Assembly: GCA_050948905.1 (NCBI GenBank)
Contig: JBMNES010000001.1
Coordinates: 2,294,001 to 2,358,000 of the forward strand
Origin: DTKD01 sp050948905
GTDB lineage: Bacteria; Armatimonadota; UBA5829
Direction: 5' to 3'
Length of the DNA stretch: 64,000 nt
Part shown: positions 42,954 to 51,626 of the stretch, piece by piece
How the letters are laid out: every line of letters starts with the position of its first letter
Numbering within the stretch: the stretch's first letter is position 1
Made by a program: the position numbers and the translations under genes
The notes under the pieces: model-generated
What the model was told of the DNA's origin: nothing
The model's database searches: none
The model's input: the letters and a program-made list of their open reading frames with translations, nothing else

Positions 42954-45749
42954 ATGATTTTTAAACGTTTCTTATTGTGTGCAGTGGTAGTTTTACTGCT
43001 CAGTTGCTCTGCATTCGCCGAAGATCCCACAAAAGATCAAGCCAACTGTTACACAACCTGGGACGATAGTTATCTCTATATCGCTTTCAGGGTGGATTGC
43101 CCTGATGTGCGCGCGGCAAACACTAAACCCAACACCAATCTCGACGGCGATGACACGGTGGAGTTTTATATCGAAACGGACAACAAAGCCTCGTCGACGA
43201 TAACCCCGGCTTGCTTCTCGATGGCGATTTCCGCCGCTGGCGGCTCCAATTTCCGAGCTGGCACAGAGGCTGGCGAGCTTAAAATGACCCCTGCGTTTAC
43301 GTTCAAATATGGGGCGACGGTTCAGGGAACGATAAACAATCCAGAGGACATTGACACCACTTATAGCGTCGAAATGGCGGTGCCGTGGTCGCTTATCGGT
43401 ATGAAGCCGCCCTCTATCGGCGATATGGTGGGTTTCAACGTCATCATCCGCAGCCATGCCGACCCCAAAGGGTTCATAAGCCTTTCCCCACGTGTTAAGA
43501 CTGAGGAGGATACCCTGGCCCCTAACAAATGGGTCAAGCTGGTCTTTGCTGCGCACTCATTCGGCGTAGCCACCCTCAGCCACGAAAAGATTTTGTCTGC
43601 CAAATATATCGTTCGCGCGCCGTTGATTGACGGGGTCATCAGTGATAAGGAATGGCACAAAAACACTTCGTTCGCGCTCGATCTACCTATGCCGGCTGGT
43701 TTTGTATATGAGGCCAAGTTCCCGATACAAAGAACCGTGCTTGCGCGCTATTCTTTCTGGTATCAGGCCGATTCCCGAAAGCAGGTACCAGTGCAGCGCA
43801 TTCGTAAGCCGGACGGGACATTAGATATGCTTGATGTGCCGGCTGACGGCGTGGGGCCGTGGTTGAGCTACGATCGTGTGCAATGGCATAAAGATGAGCT
43901 ATTGAACATGGCCAAAGCTGGTATCACGGTCGTGTTGCCGGACTATTTGGCCGCGGCAAGCGAGGGTCGTGGGTTCGCCGACAAGGGTTTGGACTGCATG
44001 GTGGCAGCTCTTGACGAGCTTCGCAAGGAGAATAAGCCTTATCCGATGGTCGGGATGTTCTTTGACCCGGCTTATCTAAAGGTCAGCGGCCAGCCTCTGC
44101 TTGCCGTCTACGGTGCTATAAAAGATTTCTTCAGCCATATCCCTGCACGGTATCGTGCTTCGGCTCCAGCGGCGAAGCCACACGCCGGACAGCCAGCGGC
44201 CATAATCTGCCTGGCCAATCGAGAGTCTCTCGATGTATGGACTCCGGAGTTCGTCACACGGTGCACTGAGCGGTTTGTGACAGACTTCGGCTCTCCGGTA
44301 ATATGGCTGGCCGATTCAAGTTATGAGTCCAGGGCTGGTTCGTTTGACGGAGTCGCTGGAGGCTCCGACAGTCGAATCAGTCTGGATTGGATCACTGCTG
44401 ATGATTCTTACGATACCCAATGGGATAAGGCGATAGCGGATAACCCTCAGTGGGTTATCTGTGATGCCTGGAACGATTATACGTATGGCAAGTGCATGGC
44501 TCCAACAGCCAGGCTCGGCGTCAGCCGTGTGGAAGCGACCAATAAACACACAAGGCGTTTCATAGTGGAACGAGACTACTCCGCCAGATTCCTGCGCTGT
44601 GACATCGCACCGGTTATCCCTTCTAAGCAGATCATACAGGCGCAGGTTACCATCAGGAACGTTGGCAATTCAGCCTGGCGTGCCAAAACCGGCTATGCTC
44701 TGGGCTACAGGTGGTATCGCAGCGGGCGCTTCTTCGGCGAAAGCAAGATTCGCAGGCCGTTGGAAAACGACGTTGCGCCTGGAGAGACTGTTAATCTGGC
44801 CATTGGAATCGGAACTGTGACGGCCAGCGGCTCCCCTATGCCAGAGGGGCCTTGCGAGTTGCATCTGGGGCTGATTCGTGCATCTGATGGCAAGTGGTTC
44901 TCGTCGTTAGGGGATAGCCCAACTATGATTCCGATCAACATCGCGCCAACCCCCGAACTCCAGGCGACGCTGCTCTCGGCTTCCGCGCCCAATATGATCG
45001 CCCTCGGCGCGGACTATCCTGTTTCTGTAAAAGTGAGAAACGACGGAACTGAGACGCTGAAGTCGTCTAATACTCAGGTCGAGTGTCGCCTCTTTAAGGT
45101 GCTACGATCGGATCCGGACGCTGCGGCGGACGAGGTTGACATACCTGACTTAAAAGCCAGGCTGCCGAACGATTGCAAGTCCGGGGAAATTATCGATGTG
45201 CCCTTGAAGCTGGCTATTCTCCCGAACAAAAAGTCCACGCTTGATCTTTCATCGCCGGAAAACGATTGGGCCTATCAACTCCGATTCGATATACTCAAAG
45301 GCTCACAAAGACTCTCTGAAATCGGAACTGTGCCCCTCAATTCCGCTGTAGAACTTATGGCGGCGGATTTCGGGCCTCGCATCGTCGACACCGATGTGCC
45401 TGTCGCTCTTAAGCCATCGCAGACTTTGGACGCTAAGGTGGTGTTGAGAAACACGGGAGTCAAGGCCTGGGAGGTGAAGAAATCCAGCATTGGCTATCAT
45501 TGGTACACTGCTGATGGCACTGAGGTCGAGTGGGACGGGGCTACCAGCCCTATTAAAACCACGGTTGGGCCTCAGACCGCTGCTGTGGTCTCGGCCACGG
45601 TCAAAGCCCCAGCCAAAGAGGGCAAGTATGTCCTGGTTTGGGACGTAAACATAGATAATAAATGGCTATCGACCGAGCCGCTGAGCCGTGGCGGTGATAT
45701 TCTCGCGGTTCCAGTAGAGGTGTCGGCTCAATCAGCAGCGGTCAACTGA
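42954..45749 (+). CDS. Large secreted multidomain protein: CBM9-like, glycosidase-like and NBR1-Ig-like domains
   Basis: A 931-residue exported protein; signal peptide at residues 1-22 (LLSCSAFAED; Cys is not in a lipobox position with certainty). Residues about 30-210 look like a CBM9-type carbohydrate-binding domain (WDDSYLYIAFRVDCP, DTVEFYIETDN, SVEMAVPWSLIG). A shorter repeat of its start, PLIDGVISDKEWHKN, follows at about 221. Residues about 250-520 (ILARYSFWYQ region, YDRVQWHKDELLNMAKAGIT, WVICDAWNDYTYG) resemble the DUF5010/GH99-like barrel. Two NBR1-type Ig modules follow (NVGNSAWRAKTGYALGYRW, NTGVKAWEVKKSSIGYHW), each ending in a Trp-rich strand. Likely acts on or binds extracellular polysaccharide. 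Confidence 0.75.
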   Translation: MIFKRFLLCAVVVLLLSCSAFAEDPTKDQANCYTTWDDSYLYIAFRVDCPDVRAANTKPNTNLDGDDTVEFYIETDNKASSTITPACFSMAISAAGGSNFRAGTEAGELKMTPAFTFKYGATVQGTINNPEDIDTTYSVEMAVPWSLIGMKPPSIGDMVGFNVIIRSHADPKGFISLSPRVKTEEDTLAPNKWVKLVFAAHSFGVATLSHEKILSAKYIVRAPLIDGVISDKEWHKNTSFALDLPMPAGFVYEAKFPIQRTVLARYSFWYQADSRKQVPVQRIRKPDGTLDMLDVPADGVGPWLSYDRVQWHKDELLNMAKAGITVVLPDYLAAASEGRGFADKGLDCMVAALDELRKENKPYPMVGMFFDPAYLKVSGQPLLAVYGAIKDFFSHIPARYRASAPAAKPHAGQPAAIICLANRESLDVWTPEFVTRCTERFVTDFGSPVIWLADSSYESRAGSFDGVAGGSDSRISLDWITADDSYDTQWDKAIADNPQWVICDAWNDYTYGKCMAPTARLGVSRVEATNKHTRRFIVERDYSARFLRCDIAPVIPSKQIIQAQVTIRNVGNSAWRAKTGYALGYRWYRSGRFFGESKIRRPLENDVAPGETVNLAIGIGTVTASGSPMPEGPCELHLGLIRASDGKWFSSLGDSPTMIPINIAPTPELQATLLSASAPNMIALGADYPVSVKVRNDGTETLKSSNTQVECRLFKVLRSDPDAAADEVDIPDLKARLPNDCKSGEIIDVPLKLAILPNKKSTLDLSSPENDWAYQLRFDILKGSQRLSEIGTVPLNSAVELMAADFGPRIVDTDVPVALKPSQTLDAKVVLRNTGVKAWEVKKSSIGYHWYTADGTEVEWDGATSPIKTTVGPQTAAVVSATVKAPAKEGKYVLVWDVNIDNKWLSTEPLSRGGDILAVPVEVSAQSAAVN

Positions 45750-45770
45750 TCCGACTCAACGGAAGTGAAG

Positions 45771-47441
45771 ATGAATTATGTGATTTATGCCGTCGGGCTT
45801 TGCCTGTGTCTTGCGACGACGCTGGCAGGCCAGACGACGGTCACAAGGCCGGATATAGTAATACGCGATCCTTTTATCTACTGCGACAAGGCGTCGGGCA
45901 GGTGTTACCTCTATGGCACAGGCCCCACTTTAGATGGACAACGCGGATTCGACGTTCGCGAGACATCTGATCCCACACTGCAAAGCTGGAGTCAGCCCAA
46001 GCCCGCGTTCCGAAAGCCGGATGATTTTTGGGGGGTGTGGGCGTATTGGGCCCCGGAGGTCTTTTTATATAAGGGCAAATACTACCTCTTCGCGACCTTT
46101 GAGGCCCCCAAGCGTGCGAGAGCCGTTCAGATTTTAGTCGCCGATTCCCCAAAAGGGCCATTTAGCGTCCACAGTCCAAAACCGATCACAGGGCCAAAAT
46201 ATTTCTCTCTTGACGGCACTTTATACATCGACAAACACGGCGACCCCTGGATGGTCTATTCCCGTGAGCACGTATCGATTCAAGACGGCCAGATGCGAGC
46301 GATCCGCCTCAAAGACGACCTCACGGCTCCACTAAAGCCAAAACAGGACATTCTTCTTTTCAAGGCCAGCGATGCTCCGTATGCCGCCTTCTGGCTCGAC
46401 GACGAGGGCCGAAAGTGTTATCTCACCGACGGGCCGCAGATGCTGTGCCTTTCAAATGGCGATTTGATAATGGCGTGGGCCACCAACAATCTCCTGCCCG
46501 CGCCGATTGAATGGGGTTATACGGTCTCAATCGCGAGATCGACGTCCGGTGATGTTCAGGGGCCGTGGGTGCAGGAGGGAATCCTATACAACGGATTCGC
46601 TGGCCACGGTCAGATATTTCGTCACCCTGTCTTGGGGCTGGTTTTAAGCGTCCACCAGCCGAACAGCGGCGCCACACCATATCCCCTGTTTCTGCCGGTC
46701 TATGAAGACAACGGCAAGCTGACTATGGCGGACCCTAAGACTCCGAATTGGGTGCAGGCTTATTGGCGATTTGAGGATACCACTCCTGGCAAGAACGTGC
46801 TGCCGTCAATAGATATTTTGGACTCATCAGGCAAAAACAATCACCTTCGCGGCGACGATTATAACACCACCGGAATCGGCTCAGCATCCGTGCCAACGAC
46901 CAGAGTCCCGGCCACGCTCAGACTCAATTTAGGAAGCTACGACAACTCCAATGCCCCCGAAGAAGATGTGGGAGCAAGATACCTGCGCACAGTCGATGGG
47001 CCAATCGAGTCTGAAGCATACAAAAACTGGACGATAGAGGCGTCTCTAAAACCAGGCGATTTGTCGAATAATCAAGTTTTTTTATCAAGACAATCTGCCA
47101 TTGAGCTTGCGTTGAAACAGCAAGGCAGAGTCGAAATCCGAATCGGCGGGCAGGTTATCACATCCAGGAGCGTTCTAAGCTCGGATAACTGGTATAATCT
47201 GGCTGTAGTATGCAATGGCTACCGGGTTAAGCTTTATATCGACTCTGGAAACGGCCCTGTTTTAGACGCCGAGGCTGTTTTGCAATCCGCCCCGGTGGAG
47301 CTTGCCAGGGGTAGGTGGTTTGTAGGTTGCGCGCGACGTGACGACAGGCACGTCGACCAGTATAGAGGGCTTATAGACGAAATCAGGATCAGCAGCAAGG
47401 CGCTGACACCCAAGGCCTTGTTGTCATACAAAGTTCAGTAG
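45771..47441 (+). CDS. Secreted GH43-like glycosidase with LamG-type C-terminal domain
   Basis: Probable arabinofuranosidase/xylosidase-type enzyme of glycoside hydrolase family 43/117 clan. A signal peptide covers residues 1-20. The five-bladed propeller region has IRDPFIYCDKASGRCYLYGT with the catalytic-base Asp, YWAPEVFLYKGKYYLF near residue 90, and FSLDGTLYIDKHGDPWMVYS near 150. After about residue 330, WRFEDTTPGKN, IDILDSSGKNNHL and LIDEIRISSKALTP mark a concanavalin/LamG jelly-roll domain. ATG 45771 was preferred to GTG 45765. It follows the CBM9 protein by 21 bases, in one cluster. Confidence 0.85.
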   Translation: MNYVIYAVGLCLCLATTLAGQTTVTRPDIVIRDPFIYCDKASGRCYLYGTGPTLDGQRGFDVRETSDPTLQSWSQPKPAFRKPDDFWGVWAYWAPEVFLYKGKYYLFATFEAPKRARAVQILVADSPKGPFSVHSPKPITGPKYFSLDGTLYIDKHGDPWMVYSREHVSIQDGQMRAIRLKDDLTAPLKPKQDILLFKASDAPYAAFWLDDEGRKCYLTDGPQMLCLSNGDLIMAWATNNLLPAPIEWGYTVSIARSTSGDVQGPWVQEGILYNGFAGHGQIFRHPVLGLVLSVHQPNSGATPYPLFLPVYEDNGKLTMADPKTPNWVQAYWRFEDTTPGKNVLPSIDILDSSGKNNHLRGDDYNTTGIGSASVPTTRVPATLRLNLGSYDNSNAPEEDVGARYLRTVDGPIESEAYKNWTIEASLKPGDLSNNQVFLSRQSAIELALKQQGRVEIRIGGQVITSRSVLSSDNWYNLAVVCNGYRVKLYIDSGNGPVLDAEAVLQSAPVELARGRWFVGCARRDDRHVDQYRGLIDEIRISSKALTPKALLSYKVQ

Positions 47442-47476
47442 TACAATGTCGATCAATAGACTAAGGAGCAGTTGAC

Positions 47477-48919
47477 GTGTTCACCCGTTATAGATTTCAG
47501 AAATTATCGTTATGTTTGTTGCTTCTGGCGGCGCTTGCATCCTCGGCGTTTGCCTCTGCGATCACCAAGCAATTAGCGGAAGGGGTCACTTTATATCAAG
47601 AGATCAACACCACCCCTGGCGCGGAACAGATTGTCAACCTGGTCAGTGTGGATCCAAAAGTCGAAGGCGTTGAAGTCAAAGCTGCGGTTGGCAGGGATGT
47701 AATACTCAACGACGAGCCTGCTAAAGGCTGCGAGACTATCGGCGCGTTGACAGAGCGACGCGGGGCCGTGGTCGGAATCAACGCAGATTTCTTTCCTATG
47801 GGCACAGATTCTGCTGGTGATCCGCTTGGGGTATGCATAATCGACGGTGAACTGGTCAGCGAGCCATCTTACAGGCATGCAGTGGCAGCAATCCTTAATG
47901 ACGGCACCTGTGTGTTCGATAACCCCATCTGGAAGGCTAGCCTCACTTTAAAAAGCGGAGTCAGCCGCCAAATCGACGGCATCAATCGCAATCGCGAGAC
48001 CAACCAGGTCATAGCATACACCAGCATTTTTTATTCCACCACGCGCAGTAAGTATAAGGGTACAGAAATCATCTGCACCAGCGAAGACCTACCGGTGCGC
48101 TGTGGCAGCGATATAAAATTGACGGTTGTTGAGGTGCGGGAGGATTCGGTCAGCTCCCCGATTCCAGAAAACGGTATGGTGCTGTCTGCAGGCGGCCCGG
48201 CTGCTCACTTCCTCAAATCCAACCTCAAACCCGGAGACACGTTCACAGTACGCTTCGATATTTCCAGCACTAACGGCGTCGATTGGACTCAGGTTAAGCA
48301 GGCTGTTGGCGGAAGACCATGGATACTTAAAGACGGCAAGGAATATATCAGCATGGAATATGAGAAAATAGGCGCTTCTTTTTCCACCACCAGACACCCC
48401 CGCTCGGCCATAGGGCGCTCGGCTGATGGCAAAACGATGCTGGTTACGGTCGACGGTCGACAGGGCATAAGCAAAGGTGTGAGCCTGCCGGAGCTATCCG
48501 CCATTATGAAGCGTCTCGGCGCAGTCGACGCCATTAACCTGGACGGCGGCGGGTCTACCACCCTTTCATACCGTGGGAGCGTCATCAACAGCCCATCGGG
48601 GGGCATCCAGCGCACTGTTGCAAATGGCGTGCTAGTGTTCGCCAAACAGCCTCAAAACGAGGAGGTTTCCGGTCTTTCTATTCTGGTGCCTGCACAGCAA
48701 TTAGCCGTCAGCAAGGGAACGCAGTTATATCTCACGCAAGGTGATGAGAAATACCCGCTCGCACAAAATCAAATCGATCGAATTGTGTGGGCCACCTCAA
48801 ACGGTATGGGATTTATCAATCAATACGGCTATTTGATACCCTCTCGCGTTCGAAAAGGCCCTATTAGAGCTTTCTACGGCGACCAACAGGTTGAAATCGA
48901 GGTTAACGTCGCAGAATAG
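47477..48919 (+). CDS. Phosphodiester glycosidase (NAGPA) family exported protein
   Basis: The NAGPA domain hydrolyses phosphodiester-linked N-acetylhexosamine in its founding human enzyme; bacterial members are thought to act on cell-wall or spore polymers. The 480-residue protein starts at GTG with a signal peptide (to about residue 27). It has VVGINADFFPMG near 95, GRPWILKDGKEY near 278, STTRHPRSAIGRSADGK near 303, and AVDAINLDGGGSTTLSYRG near 350, all family landmarks. The C-terminal ~90 residues form a separate small beta domain with the Ig-like pattern NQIDRIVWATSNGMGFINQY. Located 35 bases after the GH43 gene. Confidence 0.88.
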   Translation: MFTRYRFQKLSLCLLLLAALASSAFASAITKQLAEGVTLYQEINTTPGAEQIVNLVSVDPKVEGVEVKAAVGRDVILNDEPAKGCETIGALTERRGAVVGINADFFPMGTDSAGDPLGVCIIDGELVSEPSYRHAVAAILNDGTCVFDNPIWKASLTLKSGVSRQIDGINRNRETNQVIAYTSIFYSTTRSKYKGTEIICTSEDLPVRCGSDIKLTVVEVREDSVSSPIPENGMVLSAGGPAAHFLKSNLKPGDTFTVRFDISSTNGVDWTQVKQAVGGRPWILKDGKEYISMEYEKIGASFSTTRHPRSAIGRSADGKTMLVTVDGRQGISKGVSLPELSAIMKRLGAVDAINLDGGGSTTLSYRGSVINSPSGGIQRTVANGVLVFAKQPQNEEVSGLSILVPAQQLAVSKGTQLYLTQGDEKYPLAQNQIDRIVWATSNGMGFINQYGYLIPSRVRKGPIRAFYGDQQVEIEVNVAE

Positions 48920-48995
48920 AAATCTCAATGACCTGCTGCAAACAGGCTCTTGCTGCGATTAGTCAATTGTAAAATACATTTTTACTGGAGAAGAG

Positions 48996-50564
48996 ATGAA
49001 TATAGAACAGAAAATCGGCGCTATGCTGATGCTGGGTTGGGAAGGCGACAACCTGGAGACAGACACTACTGTATGTGCTAAGGCTCGTGAACTCGTCGAG
49101 GAGATGCAAGTCGGCGGAATCATTCTGATGGGCCGAAACATCCGGCACGACGACCTCTCCGTAACGGCAAACACCATCAACGAACTTCAGAAAATGTCCA
49201 CCGAGCCTTTGTTAATTAACGTCGACCAGGAGGGCGGAATGGTGGCGCGATTCGTCGACGGGGTTACGGTCATGCCGTCTAACATGGCTCTCGGCGCTAC
49301 CGGCAGGCCAGATCTCGCCCGCGCAGCCGCGGCAGCCTGTGCCGAAGAACTCATCGCCCTCGGCGTCAACTACGATTTCGCTCCAAGTGTGGACGTCAAT
49401 AATAATCCGGACAATCCCATCATCGGCACTCGATCTTACGGGGAATCCCCGGATTTGGTCGGTGAGTTCGGCGCTCAGGCGATTGGAGGCTATCAGGAAG
49501 CAGGAGTAATCGCCTGCGCCAAGCACTTCCCCGGCCACGGTGATACTGCCGTCGACTCCCACCTGGCCCTTCCGTCGGTTCCATATCCGAGACAGCGTCT
49601 TGATAAAATAGAATTAACCCCATTTAGATGGGCGATTGCCACTGGTGTGTCCAGTATTATGACCACCCACATAATGTTCCCGGCCCTCGACCCCGATTTG
49701 CCGTCCACTTTGTCTCACAAGATCATAACAGGTCTTCTTCGCGGGGAATTGGGCTATGACGGCGTCATAGTTACCGATTCGATGGAGATGAAGGGCATCG
49801 CTGATAATTGGAGCGTGGCTGAGGCTTGTGTCATGGCGATAGAAGCAGGCGTCGATTTGGTTTTGATTCCTCACACCCTCGAAACGCAGCGCGCCGCCCG
49901 CGAGGCGATTATCAAAGCGGTCAAAGACGGACGAATCACCGAATCCCGTCTAGACGAATCGGTAGCAAGGCTTACTGAGCTGAAACGGCGCTATGATCTA
50001 CACAACCGCCGATTCACCGACCCCGGCGCGTTATCAACCAGGTTGAGGACAAAAGAACATCTTGCAATTCAGCAGGAAATTTCAGAACTATCTATTACTT
50101 TGGTACGTAATGAAAATGGCGCTGTGCCGCTTGATCCGAAATCCGATCAAAATGTGCTTGTGACCGGCTTGCATAACACGGTTCCAAAACTCGGTGCAGC
50201 GATGCAGAAGCGTTGTGAGAACGTTACGATTCTCGAATTAAATGGTGATCGAGAGGCTGTAATGTCCGCGGCGACGGATGCTGCGGCTGATGCAGATGCC
50301 ATCGTTATGGTCACCTGTCCGAGTGAGCCTTGGAAAGCGCCGACGGATCAGGTATTGCAGGCCGATGTTGTGAAAAAACTTAATAGTCTGGGCAAGAAGC
50401 TGATCGTTGTGGCGGTTAGAGAGCCTTATGATCTTCGCAATTTCCCGGACGTCGGTGCGTATATTTGCACATACGGCTATCGAGACGCGGCGCTCGCGGC
50501 TGCTGCTGGGGCTATTTTTGGTGCAGTAAAACCGAAAGGAGTGCTGCCGGTCACAATTCCGTGA
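48996..50564 (+). CDS. nagZ: Glycoside hydrolase family 3 beta-N-acetylhexosaminidase
   Basis: Removes terminal GlcNAc, probably from peptidoglycan fragments. The 522-residue protein has the GH3 barrel motifs INVDQEGGMVARF near residue 69, IACAKHFPGHGDTAVDSH near 167 (the NagZ-type His/Asp loop), and VIVTDSMEMKGI near 256 with the catalytic Asp. A C-terminal alpha/beta sandwich (about 365-520) is present, as in Gram-positive NagZ and absent in the short proteobacterial form. There is no signal peptide, so it works in the cytoplasm unless exported otherwise. Preceded by GGAGAAGAG; 76 bases after the NAGPA gene. Confidence 0.93.
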   Translation: MNIEQKIGAMLMLGWEGDNLETDTTVCAKARELVEEMQVGGIILMGRNIRHDDLSVTANTINELQKMSTEPLLINVDQEGGMVARFVDGVTVMPSNMALGATGRPDLARAAAAACAEELIALGVNYDFAPSVDVNNNPDNPIIGTRSYGESPDLVGEFGAQAIGGYQEAGVIACAKHFPGHGDTAVDSHLALPSVPYPRQRLDKIELTPFRWAIATGVSSIMTTHIMFPALDPDLPSTLSHKIITGLLRGELGYDGVIVTDSMEMKGIADNWSVAEACVMAIEAGVDLVLIPHTLETQRAAREAIIKAVKDGRITESRLDESVARLTELKRRYDLHNRRFTDPGALSTRLRTKEHLAIQQEISELSITLVRNENGAVPLDPKSDQNVLVTGLHNTVPKLGAAMQKRCENVTILELNGDREAVMSAATDAAADADAIVMVTCPSEPWKAPTDQVLQADVVKKLNSLGKKLIVVAVREPYDLRNFPDVGAYICTYGYRDAALAAAAGAIFGAVKPKGVLPVTIP

Positions 50565-50581
50565 GGTAACGGAGCCATCAA

Positions 50582-51529
50582 ATGAACACTAGAGCCTTTT
50601 CACTAATTTTGATCTGTATTGCGGCAATAGGCTGCGCGCTTTCAGGTTGTCGTCCGGAACCAGAGACGCTGGTTAAGGCCTGGCAATTGATACCATCACA
50701 CTCCACCCGTGCAACTTATATGACCGATCCCGTAGTTTCCTGGGCTCCCGATTCGCAATCTCTGCTTTATGCTGCGACTGCACCGAAGGATGGAAAAACG
50801 ATAATTCGGCATTGGAGGGTAGGGGATAAGGGCGCAAAGCGCATCGCCGAGGGCGTATCGCCGAACTACACCGGCACAGATACGTTTGTATTCCTGCAGA
50901 CCTATCCCAAGACCATTATCGAACACAATCTGTCGACTAATGAACAGCGGGAGGTAGTCAAAAACCTCAGCAAGCTCGATCTTTACAGAGACGTCTCCGG
51001 TATGTCGTACGATCCTGTCAAAAAGACCTACCAACTGCGGGTCTATGATTTTACCGAGTTCTATCAGCCGGGATGTATCGCTGTAGATTCATCAGGCAGG
51101 GAAGTCGGCCATGTTGAGCCGACCACCGGCGGCGGAGTGCTTGATCGCAGCGTGGACACCAATAACGGTAAATCGGCCGTGATATATGGTGACGATAAGG
51201 CACGGGAGCTGAGAATCGCCAATAAAGGTGAAGAAAGTACCGCGAAAGCTCTCGTCACCGGCAATTTAGGGGCAGTGGCGTGGCGCCCTGATGGCAAGGC
51301 GATAGCCTTCTCCGATTTCGCTGTTGTCAAAATCATCGACCCTTCAAGCGGCAAAACTCGGACAATAGCCCGCCTTGGGGGTGAGCCTAAACCAGGAAAA
51401 CACGATCACGTGTGCAGACTCGTGTGGTCGCCGGACGGCAGATATCTCGCGTCCTATAAAATTACTTCCTACGAGATGGATTCCTTCGCTGTCTTGTACG
51501 TGCTCGACGCTACAAACGTCAATCCATAA
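50582..51529 (+). CDS. Lipoprotein with WD40/TolB-like beta-propeller repeats
   Basis: A 315-residue lipoprotein; lipobox ALSGC places the lipidated Cys at residue 22. The rest is built of repeats with propeller character: VVSWAPDSQSLLYAA near residue 47, AVAWRPDGKAIAFSDFA near 232, and RLVWSPDGRYLASYKI near 284 are the typical W-x-PDG-x-LAF/Y turns. No enzyme motif is visible. It follows nagZ by 17 bases and probably belongs to the same transcript; a hairpin (51537-51566) lies after its stop. Confidence 0.75.
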   Translation: MNTRAFSLILICIAAIGCALSGCRPEPETLVKAWQLIPSHSTRATYMTDPVVSWAPDSQSLLYAATAPKDGKTIIRHWRVGDKGAKRIAEGVSPNYTGTDTFVFLQTYPKTIIEHNLSTNEQREVVKNLSKLDLYRDVSGMSYDPVKKTYQLRVYDFTEFYQPGCIAVDSSGREVGHVEPTTGGGVLDRSVDTNNGKSAVIYGDDKARELRIANKGEESTAKALVTGNLGAVAWRPDGKAIAFSDFAVVKIIDPSSGKTRTIARLGGEPKPGKHDHVCRLVWSPDGRYLASYKITSYEMDSFAVLYVLDATNVNP

Positions 51530-51536
51530 AACCGGG

Positions 51537-51566
51537 GGATGTAGTCGCTTAAGTGTGATTACATCC
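51537..51566 (+). terminator. Weak terminator-like hairpin
   Basis: GGATGTAGTC (51537-51546) pairs with GATTACATCC (51557-51566) in ten pairs including one G-U. Only a weak T-rich tail follows. Confidence 0.4.
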
Positions 51567-51626
51567 ACCTTATCTGTGGTATAGACTAATCATAACCCTG
51601 CGCGCCTGCAGCTTTTGGAGACACTA

